Source: Cohnella laeviribosi DSM 21336 (GTDB taxonomy: Bacteria > Bacillota > Bacilli > Paenibacillales > Paenibacillaceae). Taken from it: DNA of 64,000 bases. The notes below the pieces were generated by a model, which searched no databases, had not been told where the DNA came from, and worked only from the letters and a program-made list of their open reading frames with translations. Each line of letters begins with the position of its first letter. The stretch's first letter is position 1. Position numbers and translations under genes: made by a program. The stretch lies in NCBI RefSeq assembly GCF_000378425.1, contig NZ_KB899818.1, positions 61,611-125,610 on the forward strand, given 5' to 3'. Below are positions 8,444 through 17,766 of this stretch, one piece after another.

Positions 8444-9720
8444 TCCTTTGAGTAAAAAGATCCGTCGCCATCGCAAGCCATGGTTTCCGCCGCGACCAGC
8501 AGCGCCGGGCGCTCATTCGGCAGCGTTCCCAAGGCGACGTCCGACAGCAGTTGCCTGAGCGTTGCCGCAACCCAAGGGCCGGGCTTCCTGCCCGTGGCCC
8601 GAACGATCTCGTCGCCTCTGACGGCAAGCTCCGCCACCGAAGCCGCCGCCATGCCGTCCAGCCAGGAGCGGGCCAGGCCGGCAACATCGGGCGGCAGCTG
8701 CCTGCCGGCCGTTACGGCCGCCAAGGCAAGCCAATCCTCCGCTGCCGCGCGGCCGAAACGGAGCACGGCCGAAATCCACCGTGCGCGCAAATCGGGCAGC
8801 TCCCCGCCGTCAGCGGCGAGCATGCGGTCAAGCCCGACGACGGCGGCGACGCGCGCCCCGCGGCGGACTCCGAGCCGAAGCGTGCGAAAAAGCTCCTCCG
8901 CTTCGGCCTCGTCCGCTCCCCATCGCAGCAGGAGCGCCGCCCAGCGCAGATCGGGGTCCGCGAGCCCGCGCACGCTCCGCTCGCCCGAATCCGCCTGCGG
9001 CTCGGCCGGCGTTGCGCATGCCGGCAGCGGCTCGCGGGCATAGCGAAGCAGCCCGCTTTCCGCCAGCAGCCGGAACGCCCGCTCGGGATCATGGCCCGCG
9101 GCCATTTTGTCAAGCTCCGCCCCGACCCGCTCCATTGCGATATGCCGCAGTTTGGCGCGCTGCGCCAGCAGGCCATCCCACGTATCGGGCGCAAAATCGA
9201 ACCCGAATTCCGCCGCAAAGCGGACGCCCCGAAGCAGGCGGAGCGCGTCTTCGCCGAACCGTTCCGACGGATCGCCGACCGTGCGGATGACTCCGCGGCG
9301 AAGATCGTCCGCGCCGCCGAACGGATCGACGAGACGGCCGTCCGAGCCGAAGGCGATCGCGTTAATGGTAAAATCCCTGCGCGCCAAATCCTCCTCGATG
9401 CTCCCGACAAACCATACATCGTCGGGACGGCGGGAATCCGTGTATTTCCCTTCCCGCCGGTAAGTCGTCACCTCGAACAGCCGGCCGCCCTCGCGCACCG
9501 TCACCGTCCCGTGCTTCAACCCGGTCGGAATGGCGCTTGCAAACAGTTCCATCACCTGCTCCGGCCTCGCCGAAGTCGCGATGTCGACGTCGCGCAGGGG
9601 ACGGCCGAGCAGCCGGTCGCGCACGCAGCCGCCGACCAAAAAAGCGGTATGACCGGCCGACTCCAAGCGGCCGAGCAGCTGAAGTCCCGCCGACCAGGCC
9701 GACTCTTTCGTTTCGGTCAT
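8440..9720 (-). CDS. cca: CCA tRNA nucleotidyltransferase
   Basis: 426 residues from ATG at 9720 behind AGGAGG. It is a class II polymerase-beta-type nucleotidyltransferase that builds or repairs the 3'-CCA end of tRNAs. FLVGGCVRDRLLGRPLRDVDIAT (read here as GGCVRD plus DVDIAT) carries the catalytic aspartates near residues 30-50. RRDFTINA follows, and then the alanine-rich helical tRNA-binding region. The frame extends upstream into bshA territory, but ribosome site and homology fix the start here. It overlaps birA by 4 bp. Confidence 0.95.
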   Translation of the reverse strand: MTETKESAWSAGLQLLGRLESAGHTAFLVGGCVRDRLLGRPLRDVDIATSARPEQVMELFASAIPTGLKHGTVTVREGGRLFEVTTYRREGKYTDSRRPDDVWFVGSIEEDLARRDFTINAIAFGSDGRLVDPFGGADDLRRGVIRTVGDPSERFGEDALRLLRGVRFAAEFGFDFAPDTWDGLLAQRAKLRHIAMERVGAELDKMAAGHDPERAFRLLAESGLLRYAREPLPACATPAEPQADSGERSVRGLADPDLRWAALLLRWGADEAEAEELFRTLRLGVRRGARVAAVVGLDRMLAADGGELPDLRARWISAVLRFGRAAAEDWLALAAVTAGRQLPPDVAGLARSWLDGMAAASVAELAVRGDEIVRATGRKPGPWVAATLRQLLSDVALGTLPNERPALLVAAETMACDGDGSFYSKE

Positions 9721-9743
9721 CTCCCGCCCCTCCTGCGTCGCGC

Positions 9744-10901
9744 TCAGCAGACCGGAAGCTCCAGCTTCGCGGGAATGCCGAGCACCTGGTAATAAATCCG
9801 TTCGTATTGAGCCGTGATTTTGTCGTTGCAAAATTCCGTCCTTGCGCGATGGAGACATGCTTCCCGGAAGCTGGCGTACAGGCCGTCGTCGGTCAGCAGC
9901 CGCAACGCGTTCGCCGCCATTTCTTCCGTATTCCCGATCGGCGACAGGAATCCGGTCTCCCCGCTGACGACAAGCTCCGGAATGCCGCCGGCGATCGAGC
10001 CGATCGTCGGAACGCCGCAGGCCATCGCCTCCAGCGCGACCAGGCCGAAGCTTTCCTTCTCCGAAGGCAGCAGCAGCAGATCCGCCAGCGAAATCACCTG
10101 CGCCACGTCGTCCTGCTTGCCTAAGTAGAAGACGCGGTGGCTTAGGCCCATCGCATCGATTTTGGCCTGGATTTTCGGCAGGTCCGGACCTTCGCCGACC
10201 AGCAGCAGCTTGGCCGGAATCCGGGCGTTCACGCGCGCGAAAATATCGACCACATCGCATGTCCGCTTGACCGGGCGGAAGTTGGAAATATGCATCAGGA
10301 TTTTCTCGTGTGGTTCGGCGTAGTCCGCCCGCAAGTCGGAACAGTCCCGCGGATAGTACACCCGTTTGTCCACGAAATTATAGGTGAGTTCGATCGGTCG
10401 GGTAATGTCCAGCAGCTCGCGCGTTTCCCGAATCAAATCGTTGCTTACCGCCGTGACCGCGTCGCTGTTTTGAATGCCGAAGCGGATCAGGTCCTTGAGC
10501 GATTCGTCTTGGGCAAGGACCGTAATGTCCGTGCCGTGAAGCGTCGTGACGACTTTGAAGCGGTCCCCGGACATCTGTTTGGCCAAATAAGCGCACAGGG
10601 CGTGGGGAACGGCGTAATGAACGTGAAGCAGGTCGAGCTGCTGCAGTTGCGCCACCTGGTTCATTTTGCTTGCCAGCGACAAATCGTAAGGCGGATACCG
10701 AAAGACGTAATAATCGGTCACTTCCACTTCGTGATAATAAATGTTGCGCTGGAACTTGCCCAGCCTGAACGGCATGCTGTGCGTAATAAAATGAATTTCG
10801 TGCCCCTTCTCCGCGAGCAGCTTGCCGAGTTCCGTCGCGACGACGCCGGAGCCTCCGAGCGAAGGATAACAGGTGATGCCGATTTTGAGCGGCCTTTCCA
10901 T
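9744..10901 (-). CDS. bshA: N-acetyl-alpha-D-glucosaminyl L-malate synthase
   Basis: 385 residues from ATG at 10901; an upstream start would add 22 unconserved residues. GT4-family retaining glycosyltransferase with the N-terminal [19 protein letters not shown], the [12 protein letters not shown] block and the donor-site motif [18 protein letters not shown] (E-x7-E). It performs the first step of bacillithiol synthesis, UDP-GlcNAc plus malate. It lies just upstream of cca in transcription order, 72 bp after bshB1, as in the B. subtilis locus. Confidence 0.95.
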   Translation of the reverse strand: MERPLKIGITCYPSLGGSGVVATELGKLLAEKGHEIHFITHSMPFRLGKFQRNIYYHEVEVTDYYVFRYPPYDLSLASKMNQVAQLQQLDLLHVHYAVPHALCAYLAKQMSGDRFKVVTTLHGTDITVLAQDESLKDLIRFGIQNSDAVTAVSNDLIRETRELLDITRPIELTYNFVDKRVYYPRDCSDLRADYAEPHEKILMHISNFRPVKRTCDVVDIFARVNARIPAKLLLVGEGPDLPKIQAKIDAMGLSHRVFYLGKQDDVAQVISLADLLLLPSEKESFGLVALEAMACGVPTIGSIAGGIPELVVSGETGFLSPIGNTEEMAANALRLLTDDGLYASFREACLHRARTEFCNDKITAQYERIYYQVLGIPAKLELPVC

Positions 10902-10973
10902 TCCTCTCTCCTCCTTTCTACATCTTATTCCCCGAAAGCATGCCTCCTTGCCGATATTGTTGCGCACGTCGGG

Positions 10974-11687
10974 TCAAAATCGGTCGACGGCCACCGGCCC
11001 CTTGGCGATAAAGCCTTCCGCGAAGGCGAATCGGTGCGCTTGCCCGAACAGCCTGTCCCGCGCCGCGACGTTGTCCAAGTAGCCCGTCGTCAGCGGAGTG
11101 GGCACCCAATCCGCCAGATCGCCGGCCGGCTCGAACTGCGAACGGTACGCGCGCAGCGCTTCCATTTTCCGCTCGTGCACGTCGCTAACGTCGAGGACAA
11201 GCTGCGGCGTGTGCGCATCGTTGATGAAATAATAATAAAGCATGTCCACCGTCCAGGCGGGCTCCTCAGGGTTGTAGCGCCGCAGCTTGGCGTTGAACAC
11301 CGCCTGTTCGACCATCCGGCTGCACATGACGTGGTCGGGATGGCGGTCGATGAAATACGGCGCGAACACGACGCGCGGCCGATGGCGCCGGATGGCCGAC
11401 ACCAGCTTATCCACCTGCGAGCGGTCCGCTTGCGACAGCCCGCGGTCGGGCAGGCCGAGATTCTCGCGCACGGCAAGCCCGAGAATGGCCGATGCCGTCC
11501 CGGCTTCCCGCTGGCGCGTATCGACATCCCCGTTCGAGCTCATTTCCGCGAAGGTCAGATCGACGATGCCGGTTTTTTGCCCGGCCAGCGCCGCCTTGAC
11601 CAGCGTGCCCCCCATGCCGATTTCCGCGTCGTCGGGATGAGCCGCGAAAGCCAGCAGGTCAAGCCCGTATTCCGTGCGGCCGCTCAT
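10974..11687 (-). CDS. bshB1: Bacillithiol biosynthesis deacetylase BshB1
   Basis: 237 residues; ATG at 11687 overlaps the mgsA stop (ATGA). It is a LmbE/PIG-L zinc deacetylase with the metal-binding [13 protein letters not shown] motif near residue 14 and a later [10 protein letters not shown] histidine motif. It removes acetyl from GlcNAc-malate, the second bacillithiol step. Adjacent to bshA, it completes the two-gene start of the pathway; bshC is not in this window. Confidence 0.94.
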   Translation of the reverse strand: MSGRTEYGLDLLAFAAHPDDAEIGMGGTLVKAALAGQKTGIVDLTFAEMSSNGDVDTRQREAGTASAILGLAVRENLGLPDRGLSQADRSQVDKLVSAIRRHRPRVVFAPYFIDRHPDHVMCSRMVEQAVFNAKLRRYNPEEPAWTVDMLYYYFINDAHTPQLVLDVSDVHERKMEALRAYRSQFEPAGDLADWVPTPLTTGYLDNVAARDRLFGQAHRFAFAEGFIAKGPVAVDRF

Positions 11688-12106
11688 GCGTCGATCCCCG
11701 GCTTGTATTTGTGAACCAGCTCGCGCCAAGCGAAGTCGCCCCGCTCCAGCGCTTTGATCAGCAGCTCGGCCGTCGCGATGTTGGTGGCCACCGGGATGCC
11801 CTGAACGTCGCACAAACGGAGCAAAGCGATAATATCCGGTTCGTGCGGCTGCGCCATCAGCGGATCGCGCAGAAAAATGATCAGGTCCATTTCGTTCTGG
11901 GCGACGAGCGCGCCGATTTGCTGGTCGCCGCCGAGCGGACCCGACATGAAACGATGCACGTTCAGCGACGTATGCTCCATAATGCGGGCTCCCGTCGTGC
12001 CCGTCGCGTATAGTTTGTGCGGCTTCAATACATGCTCGTACGCAATCGTAAAATTGACCATTTCTTCTTTTTTGCGGTCATGGGCGATCAAAGCGATCTG
12101 CAACAT
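11684..12106 (-). CDS. mgsA: Methylglyoxal synthase
   Basis: 140 residues, typical length. It converts dihydroxyacetone phosphate to methylglyoxal plus phosphate. Family motifs are [21 protein letters not shown] (phosphate loop), [12 protein letters not shown] and FLRDPL with the catalytic aspartate region. It sits between dapB and bshB1, overlapping the latter by 4 bp. The neighbourhood fits physiology, since bacillithiol detoxifies methylglyoxal. Confidence 0.96.
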   Translation of the reverse strand: MLQIALIAHDRKKEEMVNFTIAYEHVLKPHKLYATGTTGARIMEHTSLNVHRFMSGPLGGDQQIGALVAQNEMDLIIFLRDPLMAQPHEPDIIALLRLCDVQGIPVATNIATAELLIKALERGDFAWRELVHKYKPGIDA

Positions 12107-12136
12107 GTTCCGTTCCCCCTCTTTGGGCCGATGCCC

Positions 12137-12943
12137 CTAGTCGTCCAGGAAATGCTCAAACCCGTACACAAGTCCCGTAACGGACATCACCTTTTTGATC
12201 GCGGTATTGACGCCCGGCATATAACCGGCCCGTTCGTACGAATCGTGGCGGATTTTCAGCGTTTGTCCGTTGCCGCCGAAGATGACTTCCTGCTGGGCGA
12301 ATACGCCCGGCAGACGGACGCTATGGATGCGGAACCCGTTATAGTATCCGCCTCTCGCCCCTTCCAGCACTTCCTCTTCGTTCGGGTTGCCCTGGCGCAG
12401 CTCCCGCCGCGTCTGCGAAATCCATTCCGCCGTCTTGATCGACGTTCCGGACGGAGCGTCCAGCTTCTGGTCGCCGTGATATTCGATGATTTCCACATGC
12501 GGTAAATATTTCGCCGCCATTGCGGCAAACTTCATCATAAGGATGGCGCCGATCGAGAAATTGGGCGCGATCAATCCGCCGATGCCCTTCTCCCGGCACT
12601 GCTTGTCCAGCTGTTCGATTTGCTCGGGCGTAAACCCGGTCGTGCCGACAACGGGCCGGACCCCGTGGCGGATGCAGGCTTCCGTGTTGGGCACGGCGGA
12701 TTTGGGATTCGTAAAGTCGACGAGGACATCCGGCTTTGCGGACTGCAGCGCGTCCTCCAGCCGGTCCGTCACGACGACGCCGGTCTCCGGCTTGCCGACA
12801 AGGGAACCGGCGTCTACGCCCGCGGACGACCTGCCGATGGCGGCGACCAGCTCGAGTTCGGGATCTTCCAGCACCATTTTGACGACTTCGCGGCCCATGC
12901 GCCCGGCCGCGCCGGCGACCGCGACGGAAATTCGTTGCGACAT
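12137..12943 (-). CDS. dapB: 4-hydroxy-tetrahydrodipicolinate reductase
   Basis: 268 residues from ATG at 12943, which has AGGTGA at ideal spacing; a GTG nine bases upstream is possible but too close to its ribosome site. N-terminal VAVAGAAGRMGREV is the NAD(P)H motif, VGTTGFT follows, and EIIEYHGDQKLDAPSGTS is the substrate-binding signature. It acts in the lysine/diaminopimelate pathway, supplying cell wall and dipicolinate. It starts the dapB-mgsA-bshB1-bshA-cca-birA run. No lysine riboswitch fits the 80-bp gap upstream. Confidence 0.97.
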   Translation of the reverse strand: MSQRISVAVAGAAGRMGREVVKMVLEDPELELVAAIGRSSAGVDAGSLVGKPETGVVVTDRLEDALQSAKPDVLVDFTNPKSAVPNTEACIRHGVRPVVGTTGFTPEQIEQLDKQCREKGIGGLIAPNFSIGAILMMKFAAMAAKYLPHVEIIEYHGDQKLDAPSGTSIKTAEWISQTRRELRQGNPNEEEVLEGARGGYYNGFRIHSVRLPGVFAQQEVIFGGNGQTLKIRHDSYERAGYMPGVNTAIKKVMSVTGLVYGFEHFLDD

Positions 12944-13033
12944 CTCGTTCACCTGTCCCTTATGCTATAAATAGAGAAATGCGTTCCATGCCGACCGTCC
13001 TCCTTGGCAGGGGACGGATGCGGCCTGTCATGA

Positions 13034-13402
13034 TTAGCGTTCGTCTGCGTCCTTCTTGGTCCATCTTCCCGCATCGCGGGTATTGAATTTGTGCATCACT
13101 TTGTCGTGCGCTGCGGTCAAGTCGATTCCGAGCGAGTTGGCGAAGCAGATCACGATGAACAACACGTCGGCAAGCTCCATCTCGACCGAATTTTCCGCTT
13201 CGTCCGGTTTTTTGGGCTTTTCTCCGAAGCGATGGTTCACTTCCCGGGCCAGTTCGCCGGCTTCCTCCGTCAGCCGGGCCAGCAGGGCGAGCGGCGAAAA
13301 GTAGCCTTCCTTAAACTGTGAAATGTAAGCGTCGACTTCCCGCTGAATATCGGCGAGCGTCTTCTCGGCCAGCGGCATGCCGGCGATGCGCGATTCTCCC
13401 AT
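13034..13402 (-). CDS. MazG-like nucleotide pyrophosphohydrolase (YpjD family)
   Basis: About 122 residues; ATG at 13402 chosen, with a shorter alternative at MPLAEKTL. A MazG-like all-alpha fold is shown by the EEAGELAREVNH metal-binding helix, ELADVLFIVICFANSLGIDL and the C-terminal VMHKFNTRDAGRW. Family members hydrolyse non-canonical or excess NTPs/dNTPs. It matches B. subtilis ypjD in position next to dapB. It is transcribed away from the divergent yitT gene. Confidence 0.9.
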   Translation of the reverse strand: MGESRIAGMPLAEKTLADIQREVDAYISQFKEGYFSPLALLARLTEEAGELAREVNHRFGEKPKKPDEAENSVEMELADVLFIVICFANSLGIDLTAAHDKVMHKFNTRDAGRWTKKDADER

Positions 13403-13484
13403 TCGAAACGTTTCCTTTCCGCTGCGCGCGGGCGCGCGCAAATTCTGATTTTGTCTTTTCCCGGCGAACCGGGCAAGACAGCCG

Positions 13485-13512
13485 TTGACTTATCCCTATG
13501 TTAGCTTAAGAT
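13485..13512 (+). promoter_or_regulatory. Putative promoter of the yitT-family gene
   Basis: TTGACT (13485-13490), 16-bp spacer, TAAGAT (13507-13512), upstream of the GTG start at 13560. Moderate match to sigma-A. Confidence 0.45.
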
Positions 13513-13559
13513 TCTTTTAAAGACAAACCCCATTTTTGAAAGCGGAGGAGGAGCTGAAC

Positions 13560-14441
13560 GTGAGAATTTGGCAAACGAAAGAATCGGTTCGCACCTGGCT
13601 GATGCTGACGGCCGGCGCCGCTCTCTACGCCTTCGGCCTGGAATATTTCATCCTGCCGAACCGGCTGATGGAAGGCGGCGTAACGGGCATCGCCGTCCTG
13701 CTTCATTACTCCTTGGGCCTGCCGACCGGCCCGACCACCCTGCTCATCAACCTTCCGCTGTTTCTGATCGGCTGGCGGCAGCTCGGCCGCAGCGCCATGA
13801 TCTATACGATCGGCGGCACGGTTCTGTTGTCTTTTTTCCTGTGGGTTTGGGAGCGCGCCATCGCAGCCGGATGGATCACTCCGTTTGCGACCGAACACGA
13901 CCATTTTCTTGTCGTGCTCTACGCCGGCGTGACGCTTGGAACCGGCCTCGGCCTCGTCTTCCGATCGGGAGGCACGACCGGGGGCGCCGACATCGTCGCC
14001 CGCATCGTTCACCGCTGGCGCGGCTTCAGCATGGGGCAGGTCATTTTGGTCATGGATTTCGTCATTATCGGCTCCTCATTGTTTTTCATCTCCAAGGAAA
14101 AAGTGCTGTACACGCTCGTCAGCGTCTTTATCGCCTCGAAAGTCATCGATTTCGTCCAGGAAGGCGCTTATGCCGCCAAAGCGTTCACGGTGGTGTGCCA
14201 ATCCCCGGAAGCGCTGGCCAAAAAAATCGCGCGGGAACTCGACCGCGGCGTGACGCTGCTGCCCGCGATCGGCGGCTATTCCGGCGAACCGCGCATGATG
14301 CTGTACTGCGTCGTCAGCCGGTTTGAAATCCGCAAATTGAAAAGCCTGGTCCGCCAGCATGACAGACAGGCTTTTATCGTCATCAACGACGTGCATGACG
14401 TGCTCGGAGAAGGATTCCGGGAAGGCGAAGAAGCGACTTGA
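13560..14441 (+). CDS. YitT/DUF2179 family membrane protein
   Basis: 293 residues from GTG at 13560, preceded by GGAGGAGG; the upstream TTG lies inside that ribosome site. The N-terminal two thirds has about five hydrophobic segments (TWLMLTAGAALYAFGLEYFI and later). The glycine-rich FRSGGTTGGADIVARI motif is typical of YitT, followed by the cytoplasmic DUF2179 domain from about 215. Function is not established for this family. It is one of the few plus-strand genes, and its last 59 bp overlap the 3' end of the convergent ypjB gene. Confidence 0.9.
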   Translation: MRIWQTKESVRTWLMLTAGAALYAFGLEYFILPNRLMEGGVTGIAVLLHYSLGLPTGPTTLLINLPLFLIGWRQLGRSAMIYTIGGTVLLSFFLWVWERAIAAGWITPFATEHDHFLVVLYAGVTLGTGLGLVFRSGGTTGGADIVARIVHRWRGFSMGQVILVMDFVIIGSSLFFISKEKVLYTLVSVFIASKVIDFVQEGAYAAKAFTVVCQSPEALAKKIARELDRGVTLLPAIGGYSGEPRMMLYCVVSRFEIRKLKSLVRQHDRQAFIVINDVHDVLGEGFREGEEAT

Positions 14442-15387
14442 ACCAGCGGTCCGCCGGGTCCCTACGCTCCCTGTTGGAACCGTGATTCGGATGCGTCCGG
14501 TCGAACCGGAACCTTCGCCATCCCGCCCAGGTGAGGATGGCGACAATAAAGGAGCCGATCGTCGCGCCGAACCCCCAGGAAGGCGGTACGACGGCCGGCA
14601 CGGTCGTCGGCCGTTCCCCTTCGGGAGGAAACAGCCCCTCCATCGCTTCCCGCAGCGGAGCGATCAGTCCGCCCAGCAGCTTCGGATCGGGCCGGTCCTG
14701 CTGAAGCAAGCGCTTCGCGTAGCGGATCGCCGCATCTCCCCGCTCGATCACGTACGGCTCGCTCGTCAACGCGACGGCCGTCCGAATGAGGCCGTAACGT
14801 TCGGCGAGACGCCCGAACGCGGCCCGCGCCTCCGGGGTTACGCTTTGCGGCCGGTCGCCCAACGCTTTGGCCAGGGCGTCGACATCTTCCCGCAATACCG
14901 AGCGGTATTGCAGCCAAAGCGGCCGCTGCGGCTCCGCAAGCGCGTTCGCCGCAAGGCGTATCGCCCCCGCCGCGGATTGGACGCGGCGGCCGTCCTGCGT
15001 GACCGCGGCCATCGCCCGCTTCATCTCGGCCACGCTGTCGGCCAGCGCCTCGATGCCTTCCGCAGTCGCGATCCGCATCATCGGCAGCTCTCTAAGCCGT
15101 GTTTCCGTCTCCTTCATGGACCGAACGGCGGCAAGCCGGTCGCCCCGATTTACCGCCTGATATAGAGATTCCGCCGCCTCGCGGAACTTCTCGATCGCCT
15201 GCGTGTCCGAACGGGAGGCTGAGCTGCCCGTCGGACGGTCCGCTTGCGCCTGTCCGGATGCCGGCGCAGCTGCCGGGCTTTCCGCCGCGGCTGCGGACGG
15301 ATCAAGCAGCAGCGCGGCGGCTCCCGCAAGCAGCCACCGAATCCACCGTCTTTTTCTTGCCGGAACAACAGCTGAAGCCCAAAACAT
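14383..15387 (-). CDS. ypjB: Sporulation protein YpjB family
   Basis: 334 residues from ATG at 15387. A basic N-terminus and hydrophobic stretch (WIRWLLAGAAALLL) form a signal or anchor. A helical extracytoplasmic domain with many Arg/Glu follows, then a C-terminal membrane segment (GATIGSFIVAILTWAGW) and a basic tail. Length, topology and its place next to ypjA and the qcr genes match YpjB, annotated as sporulation-associated though its biochemical role is unclear. Its 3' end overlaps yitT convergently by 59 bp. Confidence 0.82.
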   Translation of the reverse strand: MFWASAVVPARKRRWIRWLLAGAAALLLDPSAAAAESPAAAPASGQAQADRPTGSSASRSDTQAIEKFREAAESLYQAVNRGDRLAAVRSMKETETRLRELPMMRIATAEGIEALADSVAEMKRAMAAVTQDGRRVQSAAGAIRLAANALAEPQRPLWLQYRSVLREDVDALAKALGDRPQSVTPEARAAFGRLAERYGLIRTAVALTSEPYVIERGDAAIRYAKRLLQQDRPDPKLLGGLIAPLREAMEGLFPPEGERPTTVPAVVPPSWGFGATIGSFIVAILTWAGWRRFRFDRTHPNHGSNRERRDPADRWFKSLLRLPGILLRARHARR

Positions 15388-15431
15388 TTGGACATCCCCT
15401 CCTGCCTTACCATATGAGGGGATGTCCGGCC

Positions 15432-16103
15432 TTAGAACCGGTTGTCCTTGCGCAGCGGCGCAGCTCCCCAAAGCGTATCGGCATAGCGGGCAAGTCCCGC
15501 CGCCATGACGCTAAAGGCGGTCAGCATGAACGTGAACCAGGCAACCTCCCGCACATAAGCCGGGTCCAGCTGCGAAGGCAAGTACGGATATACGCCGTAG
15601 CCGTAATCGATCGTATCGTTAAGAAACGTCCAGCAGGCCGCCGAAGCGAGCGCCCATCCGCCGAACCGGAAAAACCGGGCGTACAGCAGCGCGCAAATGG
15701 CCATGGCCGCATGCGACACGACCAGCATCCAGTCCTGCCAGACCAGCCGGTCGCCAAGGCCCGCGCCGATGAAGATGATCGCCGCCGCCCATATCCCGTA
15801 TTTGATCGAGGTGACGACGGCCAACGCTTCCACGAGGGAGCGGATCCCCTTCAACCACCCGCTTCGCGGCGGGTTGGGGCGAGCCCACAGCCAGACGGCC
15901 GCGACCGCGAAAAACAGCGACGCCGTCGGACTGTCCGGCACAAACGGAAGCTGCCAGGCCGGATGGGTTTCCCACGTATCGAGGAGCTGGCCTTTGTACC
16001 AGTAATACCCGTAGACGGTTCCGGGAACGTAAAAAATCAAAAGCAGCGTCAGCGTCGCCCTATGCAGCAGGCAATCGCGCGACAGCAACCATTTCCAGCT
16101 CAT
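15432..16103 (-). CDS. ypjA: DUF1405 membrane protein (YpjA family)
   Basis: 223 residues with about six membrane segments, including ATLTLLLIFYVPGTVYGYYW near the N-terminus and a repeated pattern of short loops. DFD-like motifs near the C-terminus (FLNDTIDYGYGVYPYLP) are characteristic of DUF1405. It lies between the qcr operon and ypjB, as in B. subtilis. No function is established. Ribosome site GAGGAGG is upstream of ATG at 16103. Confidence 0.88.
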   Translation of the reverse strand: MSWKWLLSRDCLLHRATLTLLLIFYVPGTVYGYYWYKGQLLDTWETHPAWQLPFVPDSPTASLFFAVAAVWLWARPNPPRSGWLKGIRSLVEALAVVTSIKYGIWAAAIIFIGAGLGDRLVWQDWMLVVSHAAMAICALLYARFFRFGGWALASAACWTFLNDTIDYGYGVYPYLPSQLDPAYVREVAWFTFMLTAFSVMAAGLARYADTLWGAAPLRKDNRF

Positions 16104-16124
16104 GAACGGCCTCCTCGCATTTGC

Positions 16125-16151
16125 AAAAAACCTGACCGGGAACGGTCAGGT
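16125..16151 (-). terminator. Intrinsic terminator after qcrABC
   Basis: Perfect 8-bp hairpin ACCTGACC-GTTCCC-GGTCAGGT followed by T's on the minus strand, between the qcrC stop and the ypjA start. It should end most qcrABC transcripts before ypjA. Confidence 0.85.
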
Positions 16152-16165
16152 CTGTTGGCGTTGCG

Positions 16166-17053
16166 TTATTCAGCCGCAGCCGCCTTCTGTTCGGACAGCC
16201 ACGTGGCGATTTGATCGATTTGCTCGTCGGAAAGTCCGCTTTCGCCGGCTTTGGCCTTCCCGAAAGCAGGCATGCCTTCGTTTTTGCCGTTCGTGATGAT
16301 GTCGACGAGCTCTTCCTTCGACAGCTTGTCGCCGATGCCGCGAAGCGAAGGACCGTTCGCCCCTTCCAGCTCGGCGCCGTGGCAGGCGACGCATTGCGCT
16401 TCCTTCATCACGTTGAAAGCCGGATCGTCGGGATTCACCAGCGCGACCAGCTTTTCCCTGCCGGGGATGAAGCGTCCTTTGCCCTGTTCGATCGATTCGC
16501 GGTTTTTCTCCTCGCGCTCGATATGCTCGGGAACGATGCCGCTCTTCTCAAGCTCCTCCTGATAGTGGTGCCACGAGACCCAGGTCAGATAGACCGATGC
16601 GACCAGCGACACGAACATCAGGGAAGACGCGATCGGGCGGCGGTAGAACCGGCGCTCCTTGCCGGTGTCCAGAAACGGCGCAAGCAGCAGGGCGCCGAAC
16701 GCGATGCCCGGAATCCCGATCGTGCCGAGCACGACGTAGTTTTCGGACGTGTAATGATATTTCAGCAACTGGTAGATGAACAAGAAATACCAGTCCGGCA
16801 TCGGGATAAACGAACCGTTCATCGGGTCGGCCGGATAGCCGAGCGGAGCCGGTTCGGCGATCGTCAGGACGAGGAATCCGACCAGAACGACGACGCCGGC
16901 CATCCATTCTTTGAGCAGGAAGTTCGGAATGAATGCCTCGGACTTCCCGGGAAAAGCCGAATAGTCTGGCGGAGGCTGTATTCCTTTGCCCTTGCGGATG
17001 CGGGAATCGCCTACGTAAACGATTTTCTCATCGGATTTAGGTCCGTGTGCCAT
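16166..17053 (-). CDS. qcrC: Menaquinol:cytochrome c reductase cytochrome b/c subunit
   Basis: 295 residues. The N-terminal part is subunit-IV-like, with membrane helices (WMAGVVVLVGFLVLTIAEPAP and two more) and the PDWYFLFIYQLLKYH quinol-site motif. The C-terminal part is a cytochrome c domain with one covalent heme site, CVACH, near residue 223 and a distal methionine in NEGMPAFGKAK. This fusion is typical of Gram-positive b6c1 complexes. It passes electrons from menaquinol to cytochrome c. Third gene of qcrABC. Confidence 0.95.
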   Translation of the reverse strand: MAHGPKSDEKIVYVGDSRIRKGKGIQPPPDYSAFPGKSEAFIPNFLLKEWMAGVVVLVGFLVLTIAEPAPLGYPADPMNGSFIPMPDWYFLFIYQLLKYHYTSENYVVLGTIGIPGIAFGALLLAPFLDTGKERRFYRRPIASSLMFVSLVASVYLTWVSWHHYQEELEKSGIVPEHIEREEKNRESIEQGKGRFIPGREKLVALVNPDDPAFNVMKEAQCVACHGAELEGANGPSLRGIGDKLSKEELVDIITNGKNEGMPAFGKAKAGESGLSDEQIDQIATWLSEQKAAAAE

Positions 17054-17075
17054 AAGCTTGCCACTCCCCTCTCTC

Positions 17076-17747
17076 TTACAGCGGCCCGGAGATGCCCTGT
17101 TTTCGGATCATGAAGAAGTGCGCAGCTAGCAGCGTAAGCAGCAGGCCAGGCAGGAAGAACACGTGGATCGCGAAGAAACGGGTAAGCGTTTGGGCTCCGA
17201 CGATCGTGCCTCCAGCAAGCAACTCCTTGATATAACCCCCGATCCAAGGAACGGAACCGGCAATTTCCATGCCGACCTTGGTCGCGAAGTAAGCCTTGTT
17301 GTCCCACGGAAGCAAATAACCCGTAAAACCAAGGCCCAGCATGACGAAGAAAATGAGCATCCCAACGACCCAGTTCATTTCGCGCGGCGCTTTGTAAGAG
17401 CCGGTAAAAAAGACGCGAAGGGTATGTAGGAACATCATGACGATGACCAGACTCGCTCCCCAGTGGTGCATGCCCCGAACGATAGCGCCGAAGGCGACCT
17501 GATGCTGGAGGTAATCCACGCTGTAATAGGCGTTGATGATGTCCGGCACATAATACATGGTCAAAAACATCCCCGAAAGGATCTGAATGACCGTAATGAA
17601 GAACGTCAATCCGCCGAAGCAATAGACGAATGCGGAGAAGTGGTGCGCCGGGTTGACGTGTTCCGGCACTTCGTGATCCGCGATGTCGCGCCACATCGGC
17701 GTTACGTCAAGACGTTCGTCAATCCAGTTGTACATGCTTTTAAACAT
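17076..17747 (-). CDS. qcrB: Menaquinol:cytochrome c reductase cytochrome b subunit
   Basis: 223 residues, a b6-type short cytochrome b with four membrane helices. Heme-ligand histidines are visible in the HHWGASLVIVMMFLHTLRVF block and in FFAIHVFFLPGLL. RKQGISGPL at the C-terminus is the usual end for this family. It lies 19 bp after qcrA and 22 bp before qcrC, so a single operon is expected. Confidence 0.96.
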   Translation of the reverse strand: MFKSMYNWIDERLDVTPMWRDIADHEVPEHVNPAHHFSAFVYCFGGLTFFITVIQILSGMFLTMYYVPDIINAYYSVDYLQHQVAFGAIVRGMHHWGASLVIVMMFLHTLRVFFTGSYKAPREMNWVVGMLIFFVMLGLGFTGYLLPWDNKAYFATKVGMEIAGSVPWIGGYIKELLAGGTIVGAQTLTRFFAIHVFFLPGLLLTLLAAHFFMIRKQGISGPL

Positions 17748-17766
17748 GGGACGAAACGCCCTCCTT

